A stretch of 64,000 nucleotides of DNA from Rhizobium sp. BK602. Its GTDB lineage: Bacteria; Pseudomonadota; Alphaproteobacteria; Rhizobiales; Rhizobiaceae. This document shows, piece after piece, positions 1 through 9,892 of the stretch. The stretch lies in assembly GCF_014195095.1 (NCBI RefSeq), contig NZ_JACIBC010000007.1, positions 186,001-250,000 of the forward strand. Reading direction: 5' to 3'. The notes under the pieces were generated by a model. The model was not told the origin of the DNA, ran no database searches, and was given only the letters and a program-made list of their open reading frames with translations. Every line of letters begins with the position of its first letter. Within the stretch, counting starts at the first letter, position 1. A program made the position numbers and the translations under genes.

Positions 1-1
1 A

Positions 2-3000
2 TGGCTGCTCGACAATCACTATATCATCGAAGAAGCCATCCAGGAGGTTCGCCGCGACTTCCCGAAGAAGTTCTACGACCAGCTGCAGAAGATCACCATC
101 GACGGCATGGTGATGCCGCGCACCATGGCGCTTGCCTGGCTCTATGTCGCCCATACGCACAGCACCGTGTCGAACCAGGGCCTGCTGGCGCTGGTGGAGG
201 GCTTCCAGTCGCAGGACATGCTGAAGATCGGCGAGCTCTGGGCCGTTCCCTCGCTGGTGCGCTATATCCTGGTCGACAATCTGCGCCGCATCTCCAGCCG
301 GGTCGAGCAAAGCCGCATCACGCGCAAGAAGGCCAACGAGGCCGTCGACGAGCTGATCCGTCTCAATGACGACGCCAAGGTCGCCGAATTCCTGAAGACG
401 CTCGAGCCCTATACCTCGGACAATACCTTCGCGACGCAGTTCCTCTATCGCCTGCGCGACGGCTCGCATACGTCGGGTCTTGCCATCACCTGGATGGAAA
501 AGCGCCTGGCCGAGGCCGGCACCGACGCCGAAAGCGTCATGATGGCCGAGCATAACCGCTTGTCGTCCGGCAATGTGACGATGGGCAACATTATCAAGAG
601 CCTGCGCCTCATCGACGACACCGACTGGTCGGTCTGGGTCGAGGAGGTCAGCGCCGTCGACAAGCTGCTCTGGGACGAGACCGACTATGCCAAGCTCGAT
701 CCCGGCTCGCGCAACAGCTATCGCCGCCGCATCGAAAAGCTCGCCCGCCGTTCCGAAAAGACCGAAATGGAGATCGCCCAGGTCGCCATGGCGATGACTG
801 AGGCCGCCAAGGCTTCGGGCGAGGCGCAAGCGCGCGAGCCCAATATCGGCGATTTCATCATGGGCCAGCAGACCGAGAAGCTGGAAAAGGCGATCGGTTA
901 CCGCGCGCCGCTGTCGGTCAGCTTCGTGCGCCAGTGGCGCAAGCTCAACTGGCTGTCGATTGCAGCCCCGGTGCTGTTGCTGACCGTGCTGGCGCTCGCC
1001 GTGGTCGGCTATTTCATGATCCAGGCCGGCATGGGCTGGGCCGAAACCCTGATCCTGCTGCTGATGTTCTCGCTGCCGGCGTCGGAGGGCGCCACGGGTC
1101 TCTTCAACTTCTTCGTCACCATGTACCTGACGCCGGCGCGTCTGGTCGGCTACGAGTTCAAGGAAGGCATTCCCGAGGAAGCGCGCACGCTGGTCGTCGT
1201 GCCGACCCTGATCGGCAATCGCGACAGCGTCGACGAACTCGTGCGCAATCTTGAGGTCCATTACCTCGCCAATCCGGGCGGCGAAATCTACTACGCGCTG
1301 CTTAGCGACTGGCCGGACAGCCAGGAGGAAGAGAACGAGCGCGATCTGGAGATCCTCGATTATGCCCGCCGCGAAGTCGCCAATCTGGCGGCCCGCTATG
1401 ACGAGGATGGCGTCCAGCGCTTCTATCTGCTGCACCGTCGCCGCCTCTACAATCCGGCCGAAGGCGCCTGGATGGGCTGGGAGCGCAAGCGCGGCAAGCT
1501 GCATGAGCTGAACCTGCTGCTGCGCGGCGACCGCGACACGACTTTCCTGCCCGGTGCCAATACCGTGCCGAAGGACGTGCAGTATGTCATGACGCTCGAT
1601 TCCGATACGCGTCTCGTGCGCGACACGGTGACGAAGCTTGTCGGCAAGCTGCATCACCCGATCAACCGCCCGGTCTTCGATGCCGAAGCCAAGCGCGTCG
1701 TGCGCGGTTACGGCGTTCTGCAGCCGCGCGTCACCCCGTCGCTGACGACCGGCAAGGACGCCTCGGTGTTCCAGCGTGTCTTCTCGGTCAATCGTGGTCT
1801 CGACCCTTATGTCTTCGCCGTCTCCGACGTCTATCAGGACCTGGTGGAAGAAGGCACCTTCACCGGCAAGGGCCTCTATCACGTCGACGCCTTCGAGGCG
1901 TCGCTGAAGGGTAAGATCGACGAGAATGCGGTTCTCAGCCACGACCTGCTCGAAGGCTCGATGGCGCGTTGCGCGCTGGTGACCGATTGCGAGCTCGTGG
2001 AAGATTTCCCGATCCGCTACGAGGTGGAAGTGTCGCGCCAGCATCGCTGGGCCCGTGGCGACTGGCAGCTCCTGCCCTATATCTTCAATCCGAAGCGCGG
2101 CGTCACCGGCCTCGGCCGCTGGAAGATGATGGACAATCTGCGTCGTTCGCTGACGCCGATCGCCTGGTTCTTCGCCTCCGTCCTCGGCTGGTATTTCATG
2201 GGGCCGCTCGCCGCCCTCATCTGGCAGATCCTGCTGATCTTCTGCCTGTTCGTGGCGCCGACCCTGTCGCTGATCAACGGCATCATCCCGCGCACCAGCG
2301 ATATCGTCGCCCGCGCCCATCTCTATACGGTCTGGACGGATATCCGTGCCGCCAATGCGCAGGTCGCGCTGCGCATCGTCTTCATCGCCGACGGCGCCTG
2401 CATCATGGCCGACGCCATCGCCCGCTCGCTTTATCGCGCCTTCGTCAGCCGCAAGCTGATGCTGCAATGGCGCACGGCCGCCAGCGCCCAGGCGGCTGCC
2501 CAGACCACCATCCTCGGCCATTACCGCGTCATGTGGCATGCGCCGGTTCTGGCGCTGCTGGCGCTCGCCTTCGCATCGCTGTCGGGCGACAATGCCTTCC
2601 TCGTCGGCATTCCCTTCGCGCTGCTCTGGGTTCTGTCGCCGGCGATCGCCTGGTATGTCAGCCAGACGGCGGAAACCGAGGACAAGCTCGAAGTGCCGGA
2701 AAGCGTCTCGGCCGAACTGCGCAAGATCGCGCGGCGCACCTGGCGCTATTTCGATACCTTCGTGGTCGAGCAGCAGAACCACCTGCCGCCGGACAACGTG
2801 CAGCAGACCCCGAATGCGGTGGTGGCGTCGCGCACCTCGCCGACCAATATCGGCGTCTACCTGCTGTCGGTCATTTCCGCCCGCCACTTCGGCTGGATTT
2901 CCTTCGAGGAGACCATCGACCGCATGGAAAAGACCATGGCGACGGTCGAAAAGCTTGAGAAGTTCCGCGGCCATCTGTGCAACTGGTATCATACCGACAC

Positions 3001-6000
3001 GCTGAAGCCGATGGGCGCGCGCTATGTTTCGGCGGTTGACAGCGGCAATTTCGCCGGTCACCTGATTGCCGTCTCCTCGGCCTGCCGCATCTGGGCGGAA
3101 GCGCCTTCCGCGCATATGCAGGGCAATCTCGACGGTATCGGCGACGTTGCCGGGATTCTCGCCGAAATACTGGCCGAGCTCCCCGACGACCGCAAGACGG
3201 TGCGTCCGCTGCGCCATCGCCTGGAAGAGCGCATCGTCGGCTTCCAGAATGCGCTCGCCGCGGTCAAGCGCGAGCATGAATTCGCCTCGATCCGCATCAT
3301 CAATCTCTCGGTCCTGGCGCATGATATCCAGAAGCTCGCCGCCAATCTCGACCATGAGGTCAAGTCGCCGCAGAGCGGCGAGGTGCTGACCTGGTCGCAA
3401 TCGCTGGTGAAGGTCTGCGAAGGCCACATTGCCGACAGCGTCTTTGATCTCGCCAATGTCGACGCGCTGCGCCAGAGGCTCGCCAAGCTGCGTGACCGCA
3501 TGCGCAAGATCGCCTTCGGGATGGAGTTCGGCTTCCTCTATCGTCCGGAACGGCGCCTGCTATCGATCGGCTTCCGCGTGGAAACCAACGAGCTCGATGC
3601 CGCCTGCTACGACCTCTTGGCTTCCGAAGCCCGCCTGACCAGCCTGTTCGCCATCGCCAAGGGCGATCTGCCGACCGAGCACTGGTATCGCCTCGGCCGT
3701 CAGGTCGTGCCCGTCGGCTCGCGCGGGGCGCTGGTCTCCTGGTCGGGTTCGATGTTCGAATATCTGATGCCGCCGCTCGTCATGCAGGAGCGCCAGGGCG
3801 GTATCCTCAACCAGACGAACAATCTGGTCGTGCAGGAGCAGATGAACTACGCCAAGCGTCTTGGTTCCGATATTCCCTGGGGCATTTCGGAAGCGGCCTT
3901 CAACGCCCGCGACCACTACATGCACTACCAGTACACCAATTTCGGCGTGCCCTCCCTCGGCCTCAAGCGTGGTCTCGGCCAGAACGCCGTCATCGCGCCC
4001 TATGCCTCGATCCTGGCCAGCCAGTATCGTCCGGCCGCGGCGCTGGAAAACCTGCAGAAGTTGCGCAAGGTTGGCGCACTCGGCATCTACGGCTTCCATG
4101 ACGCGGTCGACTTCACGCCGACCCGCGTTCCGGAAGGCAAGAAGTGCGCGGTGGTCTACAACTACTATGCCCACCATCACGGCATGTCGATCGCCGCGAT
4201 CGCCAACGTCGCCTTCAACGGCCGCCTGCGCGAGCTCTTCCATGCCGATCCGGTGATCGAAGCGGCCGAACTGCTGCTGCAGGAAAAGGCGCCGCGCGAT
4301 ATTCCGGTCATGGCCGCCAAGCACGAGAGCGACCAGCCGGCCAATATCCAGGAAGACATGCTGCGTCCGGAGATCCGCAAGATCACCGATCCGGCGACGC
4401 AGGATCGCGAGCTCGCCTTCCTCTCCAACGGCCATTATTCGGTCATGCTGACGGCGACCGGCGCCGGCTATTCGCGCTGGAACGGCCTGACGGTCTCGCG
4501 CTGGCGCGCCGACCCGACGGAAGACCGCTGGGGCACCTTCATCTTCCTGCGCGACACCGCCTCCGGCCAGTGGTGGTCGGCGACCGCGGAGCCGCGCAGC
4601 ATAGAAGGCGAGAAGGCCAAGGTCGCCTTCAGCGACGAAAAGGCGGAATATAGCAAGACGGTCGGCGATCTCACCAGCGATGTCGAATGCATCGTCGCAA
4701 CCGAGCACGATGCCGAAGGCCGTCGCGTGACGCTGCTCAACATGGGTGCCGAGGATCGCTTCATCGAAGTGACCTCCTATCTCGAGCCGGCGCTTGCGAG
4801 CGACGACGTCGATTCCGGCCACCCGGTCTTCACGCGCATGTTCGTGCGCACGGAGATCGGCAACAGCGGCGACGTGATCCGCGCCGAGCGCAACAAGCGC
4901 GACTTTAACGAGCCGGATATGTCGGTCGCCCATCTGGTCGTCGACAATGCCGGGTCGGAGCGTCCGACCGAATTCGAAACCGATCGCCGCAAGTTCCTCG
5001 GCCGCGGCCGCACGCTGGCCGAAGCAGCCGCTTTCGATCCGGGCGCGACGCTGTCCGGCACGGACGGCTTCACCATGGATGCCTGCCTGTCGCTGCGCCG
5101 CGTGGTGCGCGTGCCGGCCGGCAAGAAGGTCAGCGTCATCTTCTGGACGATTGCCGCGCCGAACCGCGAAGAGGTCGACAAGGCCGTGGAGCGCTACCGC
5201 AATCCGGATGCCTTCGGCGTCGAGCTGACGCAGGCCTGGACGCGCACGCAGATGCAGATGCGCCATGTCGGCGTCACCTCGCAGCAGGCGGCGGCCTTCC
5301 AGAAGCTTGCCCGCTATCTCGTCTATCCCGATATGCATCTGCGCGCCGACAGCGCCACCGTTCAGGCCGGCCTGCATTCGCAATCGGCGCTCTGGCCGGT
5401 GACGATCTCGGGCGATTTCCCGATCTTTACCCTGCGCATCAATGACGATATCGACCTCGAAATCGCCAGGGAAGCGCTGATGGCAGCGGAATACCTGCGT
5501 TCGCGCGGCATCAATGCCGATCTGGTGATCGTCAACGAACGCGCCGTCGACCAGGCTCAGGACATGCAGCGCGAGCTGGACAAGCTCGTGGAGCATGTGC
5601 GTCACAACCAGGGCGACGGTCTCAGGCAGAACATCTTCTCGGTCCGCAAGGATTTGATCGAAAACGAGACCTACCAGGAGATCCTGGCCGCATCGCGGGT
5701 GATCTTCCATGCCCGCAACGGCAAGCTCGTCGACCAGATCGCCCGCGCGGCGACGCTGTTTGCCTCCGCGCAATCCGCCGATGCGCCGGCGCCGGTCAAC
5801 CGTCTCATCGTGCCGGCCGCGCTGCAGGAATCGGTCTTTGCGGCCGCGCCTCTCGAGGCGCAGGACGATCTCGATTTCTGGAACGGCTATGGCGGCTTCG
5901 CCAAGGATGGCCGCGAATATGTCGTCCGCCTGCCCGGTGGCCAGTCGACGCCGCATCCGTGGATCAACGTCATCTCCAACGAGCGTTTCGGCTTCCATGT

Positions 6001-8239
6001 GCCCGCCGAAGGTGGCGGCTTCACCTGGAGCCACAATTCGCGCGACTACCAGCTGACGCCGTGGACCAACGACATGGTCATCAACCGTCCGGGCGAGGCG
6101 CTTTACGTGACCGACCTCGACAGCAACACGGTGATGACGCCCTATGCCGGCCTGTCGCGCAATCCGAAGGTGCGCTATGAAGCCCGCCACGGCCTCGGCT
6201 ACTCGGTCTTCTCGAGCGAAGAGAACGATATCGCGCTGGAGCTGACGCAGACGATCGACCGCGAGCGTCCGGTGAAGCTCTTCCGCCTGCGTGTCAGCAA
6301 CAAGGGCAAGGGTAGCCGGCGTCTGCGCCTCTACAATTATGCGGAATGGGTGCTCGGCACCAATCCGTACAAGACCAAGCCTTTCATTCTGTCGTCGCTG
6401 GACGAGGAGACGGGCGCGCTGTTTGCCAATAACCGTTACAGCATCGATTATTCCCAGCGCATCGCCTTCATGGCGGCGAGCGAGGCGCATTCGAGCTTCT
6501 CGGCCAGCCGCCGCGAGTTCATCGGCCGGCACGGCACGGTGCAGATGCCGGAAGCCGTCGTTTCCGGCGCCGTCCTCTCCAATTCCACCGATCTCGATGG
6601 CGATCCCTGTGCGGCGCTCGCCTTCGATCTCACCGTCGGCGCGGGCGAAGAGAAGGAAATCTGCTTCTACATGGGCGATACCGCCTCGATCGAAGAAGCG
6701 CGCGCCTTGGTCGCCGATATCCGCAAGGCCGATTTCGAGGCCGTGCTTGCCGCCAGCCGCGGCTTCTGGGACGGCTTCACCGGCCGCCTGCAGATCTCGA
6801 CGCCGGACAAGGCGATGAACAACATGATCAATGCCTGGCTCCCCTATCAGAGCCTCGGCTGCCGCATCATGGCGCGTACCGCCTTCTACCAGGCATCGGG
6901 TGCCTTCGGCTTCCGCGACCAGCTCCAGGATACGCTGGCCTTCCTGATGCATGCGCCTGACCTGGCCCGCAAGCAGATCCTGAATGCGGCACAGCGCCAG
7001 TTCCGCGAGGGCGACGTGCAGCATTGGTGGCTGCCGGGCAGCGGCGCCGGCGTGCGCACGCATATCTCTGATGATGTCGTCTGGCTTGCCTATGCCATCG
7101 ATCAATATTGCACGGTAACGGGCGACAAGTCGCTTCTCGACGAGGAACTGGCCTTCGTCGAGGGCGCCGCGCTGATGCCTGGCACGCATGATGCCTTCTA
7201 TCAGCCGACCGTCTCCAAGGATAAGGTCAGCGTCTACGAGCATGCGGCGATCGCGCTCGATCTTGCGATCAAGCGCAAGGGCGGCAACGGCCTGCCGCTG
7301 ATCCTCGGCGGCGACTGGAACGACGGCATGAACCGCGTCGGCATCCAGGGTCGTGGCGAAAGCGTTTGGCTCGGCTGGTTCCTGGCCGGCACGCTCACCG
7401 CCTTCCTGCCCTATGCGCAAGCGCGTGGGGACAAGGAGCGCGTCGAGCGCTGGACCAAGCATCTGCCGGAACTGCGCAAGGCGCTGGAAACGGCGGGCTG
7501 GGATGGCGGTCATTATCGCCGCGGCTATTTCGACGATGGCAGCCCGCTCGGCTCGAACGAGAATTTCGAATGCCAGATCGATTCGATCGCGCAGTCGTGG
7601 AACATTCTCTCCGGCGAAGGCGACCGCGAGCGCGGCGAGAAGGCGATGAACGCCGTTCTTGAAAAGCTGGTCGACGACGACAACCGGATCATCCGGCTGT
7701 TTACGCCGCCCTTTGCCAAGTCGGCGCGCGATCCGGGCTATATCAAGTCCTATCCGCCGGGTGTGCGCGAAAATGGCGGGCAATATACGCATGCCGCTAC
7801 CTGGGTCGTCATGGCGCTGGCGCAGATGAACCGCGGCGACGATGCCTGGCATTGCTTCGAGTTGCTGAACCCTGTCAATCACGCCCGCGATCGTGATCAG
7901 GCCGATACCTACCGCGTCGAGCCCTATGTCATTGCCGCCGACGTCTATGGCGAGGGGCAACTGACCGGCCGCGGCGGCTGGACCTGGTATACCGGCTCGG
8001 CCGGCTGGTTCTATCGCGTCGCGATCGAGGGCATTCTCGGCATCCGCGTCAAGAATGGCCGCCTTTACGTCAAGCCGGCACTGCCGTCGGCCTGGGACGG
8101 CTTTGCGGCGGACCTCGACCTGCCGAGCGGAAAATACCGCATTTCGGTCTCAAAAGCGCCCGATGCGAGCGGATACTCAGTTTCCGTGAATGATAGGGCG
8201 CTTGCTAATCCCGAAGAGGGCTATCCGATCGAACAGTAA
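2..8239 (+). CDS. ndvB: Cyclic beta-1,2-glucan synthase, 5' truncated by window edge
   Basis: Inner-membrane enzyme that builds periplasmic cyclic beta-1,2-glucan from UDP-glucose (osmoadaptation, host interaction). The frame is open from base 2, and the first visible residues (WLLDNHYIIEE) belong to the conserved body, so the start lies upstream; 2745 residues are visible, with roughly 100 missing judging by the family's usual ~2830. Visible numbering: membrane segments near 317-370, 715-760 and 845-890; glycosyltransferase signatures DSD at 533-535 and QHRW at 680-683; a C-terminal GH94 phosphorylase-like half with GGDWND at 2436-2441. A perfect hairpin follows the stop, then an OpgC-type gene. 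Family assignment is very secure; the symbol chvB is equally valid. Confidence 0.97.
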   Translation, partial: WLLDNHYIIEEAIQEVRRDFPKKFYDQLQKITIDGMVMPRTMALAWLYVAHTHSTVSNQGLLALVEGFQSQDMLKIGELWAVPSLVRYILVDNLRRISSRVEQSRITRKKANEAVDELIRLNDDAKVAEFLKTLEPYTSDNTFATQFLYRLRDGSHTSGLAITWMEKRLAEAGTDAESVMMAEHNRLSSGNVTMGNIIKSLRLIDDTDWSVWVEEVSAVDKLLWDETDYAKLDPGSRNSYRRRIEKLARRSEKTEMEIAQVAMAMTEAAKASGEAQAREPNIGDFIMGQQTEKLEKAIGYRAPLSVSFVRQWRKLNWLSIAAPVLLLTVLALAVVGYFMIQAGMGWAETLILLLMFSLPASEGATGLFNFFVTMYLTPARLVGYEFKEGIPEEARTLVVVPTLIGNRDSVDELVRNLEVHYLANPGGEIYYALLSDWPDSQEEENERDLEILDYARREVANLAARYDEDGVQRFYLLHRRRLYNPAEGAWMGWERKRGKLHELNLLLRGDRDTTFLPGANTVPKDVQYVMTLDSDTRLVRDTVTKLVGKLHHPINRPVFDAEAKRVVRGYGVLQPRVTPSLTTGKDASVFQRVFSVNRGLDPYVFAVSDVYQDLVEEGTFTGKGLYHVDAFEASLKGKIDENAVLSHDLLEGSMARCALVTDCELVEDFPIRYEVEVSRQHRWARGDWQLLPYIFNPKRGVTGLGRWKMMDNLRRSLTPIAWFFASVLGWYFMGPLAALIWQILLIFCLFVAPTLSLINGIIPRTSDIVARAHLYTVWTDIRAANAQVALRIVFIADGACIMADAIARSLYRAFVSRKLMLQWRTAASAQAAAQTTILGHYRVMWHAPVLALLALAFASLSGDNAFLVGIPFALLWVLSPAIAWYVSQTAETEDKLEVPESVSAELRKIARRTWRYFDTFVVEQQNHLPPDNVQQTPNAVVASRTSPTNIGVYLLSVISARHFGWISFEETIDRMEKTMATVEKLEKFRGHLCNWYHTDTLKPMGARYVSAVDSGNFAGHLIAVSSACRIWAEAPSAHMQGNLDGIGDVAGILAEILAELPDDRKTVRPLRHRLEERIVGFQNALAAVKREHEFASIRIINLSVLAHDIQKLAANLDHEVKSPQSGEVLTWSQSLVKVCEGHIADSVFDLANVDALRQRLAKLRDRMRKIAFGMEFGFLYRPERRLLSIGFRVETNELDAACYDLLASEARLTSLFAIAKGDLPTEHWYRLGRQVVPVGSRGALVSWSGSMFEYLMPPLVMQERQGGILNQTNNLVVQEQMNYAKRLGSDIPWGISEAAFNARDHYMHYQYTNFGVPSLGLKRGLGQNAVIAPYASILASQYRPAAALENLQKLRKVGALGIYGFHDAVDFTPTRVPEGKKCAVVYNYYAHHHGMSIAAIANVAFNGRLRELFHADPVIEAAELLLQEKAPRDIPVMAAKHESDQPANIQEDMLRPEIRKITDPATQDRELAFLSNGHYSVMLTATGAGYSRWNGLTVSRWRADPTEDRWGTFIFLRDTASGQWWSATAEPRSIEGEKAKVAFSDEKAEYSKTVGDLTSDVECIVATEHDAEGRRVTLLNMGAEDRFIEVTSYLEPALASDDVDSGHPVFTRMFVRTEIGNSGDVIRAERNKRDFNEPDMSVAHLVVDNAGSERPTEFETDRRKFLGRGRTLAEAAAFDPGATLSGTDGFTMDACLSLRRVVRVPAGKKVSVIFWTIAAPNREEVDKAVERYRNPDAFGVELTQAWTRTQMQMRHVGVTSQQAAAFQKLARYLVYPDMHLRADSATVQAGLHSQSALWPVTISGDFPIFTLRINDDIDLEIAREALMAAEYLRSRGINADLVIVNERAVDQAQDMQRELDKLVEHVRHNQGDGLRQNIFSVRKDLIENETYQEILAASRVIFHARNGKLVDQIARAATLFASAQSADAPAPVNRLIVPAALQESVFAAAPLEAQDDLDFWNGYGGFAKDGREYVVRLPGGQSTPHPWINVISNERFGFHVPAEGGGFTWSHNSRDYQLTPWTNDMVINRPGEALYVTDLDSNTVMTPYAGLSRNPKVRYEARHGLGYSVFSSEENDIALELTQTIDRERPVKLFRLRVSNKGKGSRRLRLYNYAEWVLGTNPYKTKPFILSSLDEETGALFANNRYSIDYSQRIAFMAASEAHSSFSASRREFIGRHGTVQMPEAVVSGAVLSNSTDLDGDPCAALAFDLTVGAGEEKEICFYMGDTASIEEARALVADIRKADFEAVLAASRGFWDGFTGRLQISTPDKAMNNMINAWLPYQSLGCRIMARTAFYQASGAFGFRDQLQDTLAFLMHAPDLARKQILNAAQRQFREGDVQHWWLPGSGAGVRTHISDDVVWLAYAIDQYCTVTGDKSLLDEELAFVEGAALMPGTHDAFYQPTVSKDKVSVYEHAAIALDLAIKRKGGNGLPLILGGDWNDGMNRVGIQGRGESVWLGWFLAGTLTAFLPYAQARGDKERVERWTKHLPELRKALETAGWDGGHYRRGYFDDGSPLGSNENFECQIDSIAQSWNILSGEGDRERGEKAMNAVLEKLVDDDNRIIRLFTPPFAKSARDPGYIKSYPPGVRENGGQYTHAATWVVMALAQMNRGDDAWHCFELLNPVNHARDRDQADTYRVEPYVIAADVYGEGQLTGRGGWTWYTGSAGWFYRVAIEGILGIRVKNGRLYVKPALPSAWDGFAADLDLPSGKYRISVSKAPDASGYSVSVNDRALANPEEGYPIEQ

Positions 8240-8265
8240 CGTTTTCGTGCACTGTTTTGAATCGA

Positions 8266-8303
8266 CGATCGGGGCCAAAGAGGGAACTCTTTGGCCCCGA
8301 TCG
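8266..8303 (+). terminator. Perfect 17-bp hairpin after ndvB
   Basis: Arms 8266-8282 and 8287-8303 are exact reverse complements around a GGAA loop. No U-tract follows, so it may be an mRNA 3'-stabilising or partial terminator structure rather than a strong intrinsic terminator. It covers the in-frame TTG at 8291, which argues against that codon starting the next gene. Confidence 0.75.
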
Positions 8304-8332
8304 CATTTGATTGTCGGAACAGGAGAGGGCTC

Positions 8333-9547
8333 ATGAACCCCAGGGCAAATGTCGGCACCGTTTCGGCCAGCCGCATCGATGTGCCGAAGGCGGCGACGGG
8401 ACGGGACACCAGGCTGGACGTTCTGAGAGCCCTGGCCTTGATCACCATCTTCATCAATCATGTTCCCGGCCAATTCTTCGAACATCTGACGACGAAGAAT
8501 TTCGGCTTTTCCGACGCGGCCGAAGCCTTCGTCCTGATTTCCGGCATTTCCGTCGGCCTTGCCTATGGCACGCGGTTCAAGCCCGGCAACCGGCTCTCCA
8601 TCGCCTGGAAGGCGGTCAAGCGCGCCTTCACACTCTATACCGCGCACATGATCACCACCTTCATCACGCTGGTGCTGTTCATCTCCGGCGCCTGGATCTT
8701 CCGTCAGGTCGGCCTGCTGTGCGAGGTGAATATTCTTGCGGTGCTGATGGACCCGGCCAAGGGCGTTCCCGCCCTGCTGATGCTCGGCCATCAGATCGGC
8801 TACAACAATATCCTGCCGATGTATGGCGCGCTGTTCCTGATGCTGCCGCTGATGCTGGTGCTGGAGGCGAAAAGCCCATTGCTGCTGCTGGCGCTCTCTT
8901 GCGGCGTCTGGCTGCTGGCGGGCATCTACCAGATCGCGCCGCACACGACGCTGCTCGAAGGCTTCTGGTTCCTGAACCCGCTATCCTGGCAGTTCCTGTT
9001 CGTCATCGGCTTCGTCTGTGTCATGCATGTGAAGCGCGGCGGCCGGATCGGCTACAATCCGATCCTGTTTACGCTGTCGCTTGCCTATGTGCTGCTGTCC
9101 TTCATCTGGGTCACCGACAAGCTCTGGGTGCTCGGCGATCAGCTTGCCGCGCTCGGCCTGCCCACGGTTATCACCGGCTTCGACAAGACCTTTCTGTCGC
9201 TGCCGCGGCTGCTGCATGTGCTGGCGCTGGCCTATCTCATCCTCTGCATGCCCTCCGTTTCGCGCCTGTTGCGTCGGCCGGAGAACCATCCGCTCGCCAT
9301 CTTCGGGCGCCATTCCCTGAGCATCTTCGTGGCCGGTACGATCCTCGCCATGGCCGGCCAGGTCATCCTCTACGTCACGGAAAAGGACCCAGCCGTTGGC
9401 GGTGCCTATGTGCTTGTCGGCATCGTCGCGCAATTCGCCTATGCCTATTATCTCGAGCACCGGCGGCTGGATTCGGCCGGCAATCGTCCCATGGCCACGC
9501 CAGTGAGGCGGCTCGCTTCGCCGGTGCGGGTGCAGCGGCACCCGTGA
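8333..9547 (+). CDS. opgC: OpgC-family membrane protein, probable cyclic glucan modification
   Basis: Polytopic membrane protein of 404 residues resembling OpgC, the family that adds succinyl groups to periplasmic glucans; Brucella Cgm, which modifies cyclic glucan, belongs to it. The N-terminal region carries RLDVLRALALITIFINH, the first hydrophobic segment typical of the family, followed by about ten hydrophobic segments. The start is ATG 8333, placed 4 bases after AGGAGAGGG at 8321-8329; the longer in-frame TTG at 8291 lies inside the preceding hairpin. Position directly behind ndvB supports a role in decorating its product. The acyl group transferred cannot be read from sequence. Confidence 0.85.
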   Translation: MNPRANVGTVSASRIDVPKAATGRDTRLDVLRALALITIFINHVPGQFFEHLTTKNFGFSDAAEAFVLISGISVGLAYGTRFKPGNRLSIAWKAVKRAFTLYTAHMITTFITLVLFISGAWIFRQVGLLCEVNILAVLMDPAKGVPALLMLGHQIGYNNILPMYGALFLMLPLMLVLEAKSPLLLLALSCGVWLLAGIYQIAPHTTLLEGFWFLNPLSWQFLFVIGFVCVMHVKRGGRIGYNPILFTLSLAYVLLSFIWVTDKLWVLGDQLAALGLPTVITGFDKTFLSLPRLLHVLALAYLILCMPSVSRLLRRPENHPLAIFGRHSLSIFVAGTILAMAGQVILYVTEKDPAVGGAYVLVGIVAQFAYAYYLEHRRLDSAGNRPMATPVRRLASPVRVQRHP

Positions 9548-9892
9548 TCGCCGGCCGGTCATGCGAGGTCGAAATTCATAATCCTTTGATTCAGATGGCT
9601 AATTCCTTCACGATATTTTCGTGAAGGACGTGTGACGTGATGTTTTTGCAACGCGGCATCGTTTCGATGTGCCGCGCTCGATATTTCATTGCCCAAAATC
9701 TTGTTGTGCAAAATGTAAATCCTTACATCCTGCCCGTGACGGCGCTCGGGGAGTGTCGCCACCCCGGCGCCATACGCGCCCGAACGGGTGCATGACGCAA
9801 TCGTGGGGATTGTCAAAACGGGAATGGGGTAGGGAACGTCGATTTCTCGGCGCGATAACTCATGCCCAATCGATACTGGATTGGAGTGATCT
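9548..9892. other. 345-bp intergenic region between opgC and the porin
   Basis: No open frame that looks real. It holds a 10-bp perfect hairpin (9604-9613 with 9619-9628, loop TATTT), with a T run at 9642-9646 shortly after, which may end the opgC transcript. The rest is a comparatively AT-rich leader and promoter region for the porin; GGAG at 9883-9886 is the porin ribosome-binding site. Confidence 0.6.

Noticed and set aside
3560..7960. 1466-codon open frame antisense to ndvB
   Set aside because: Shadow of a GC-rich gene: it mirrors ndvB's codon structure, has no domain, and ndvB is unquestionably coding.
8291..8332. Upstream TTG start for the OpgC-type gene
   Set aside because: It lies in the arm of a perfect hairpin and lacks a ribosome-binding site, while ATG 8333 has AGGAGAGGG.
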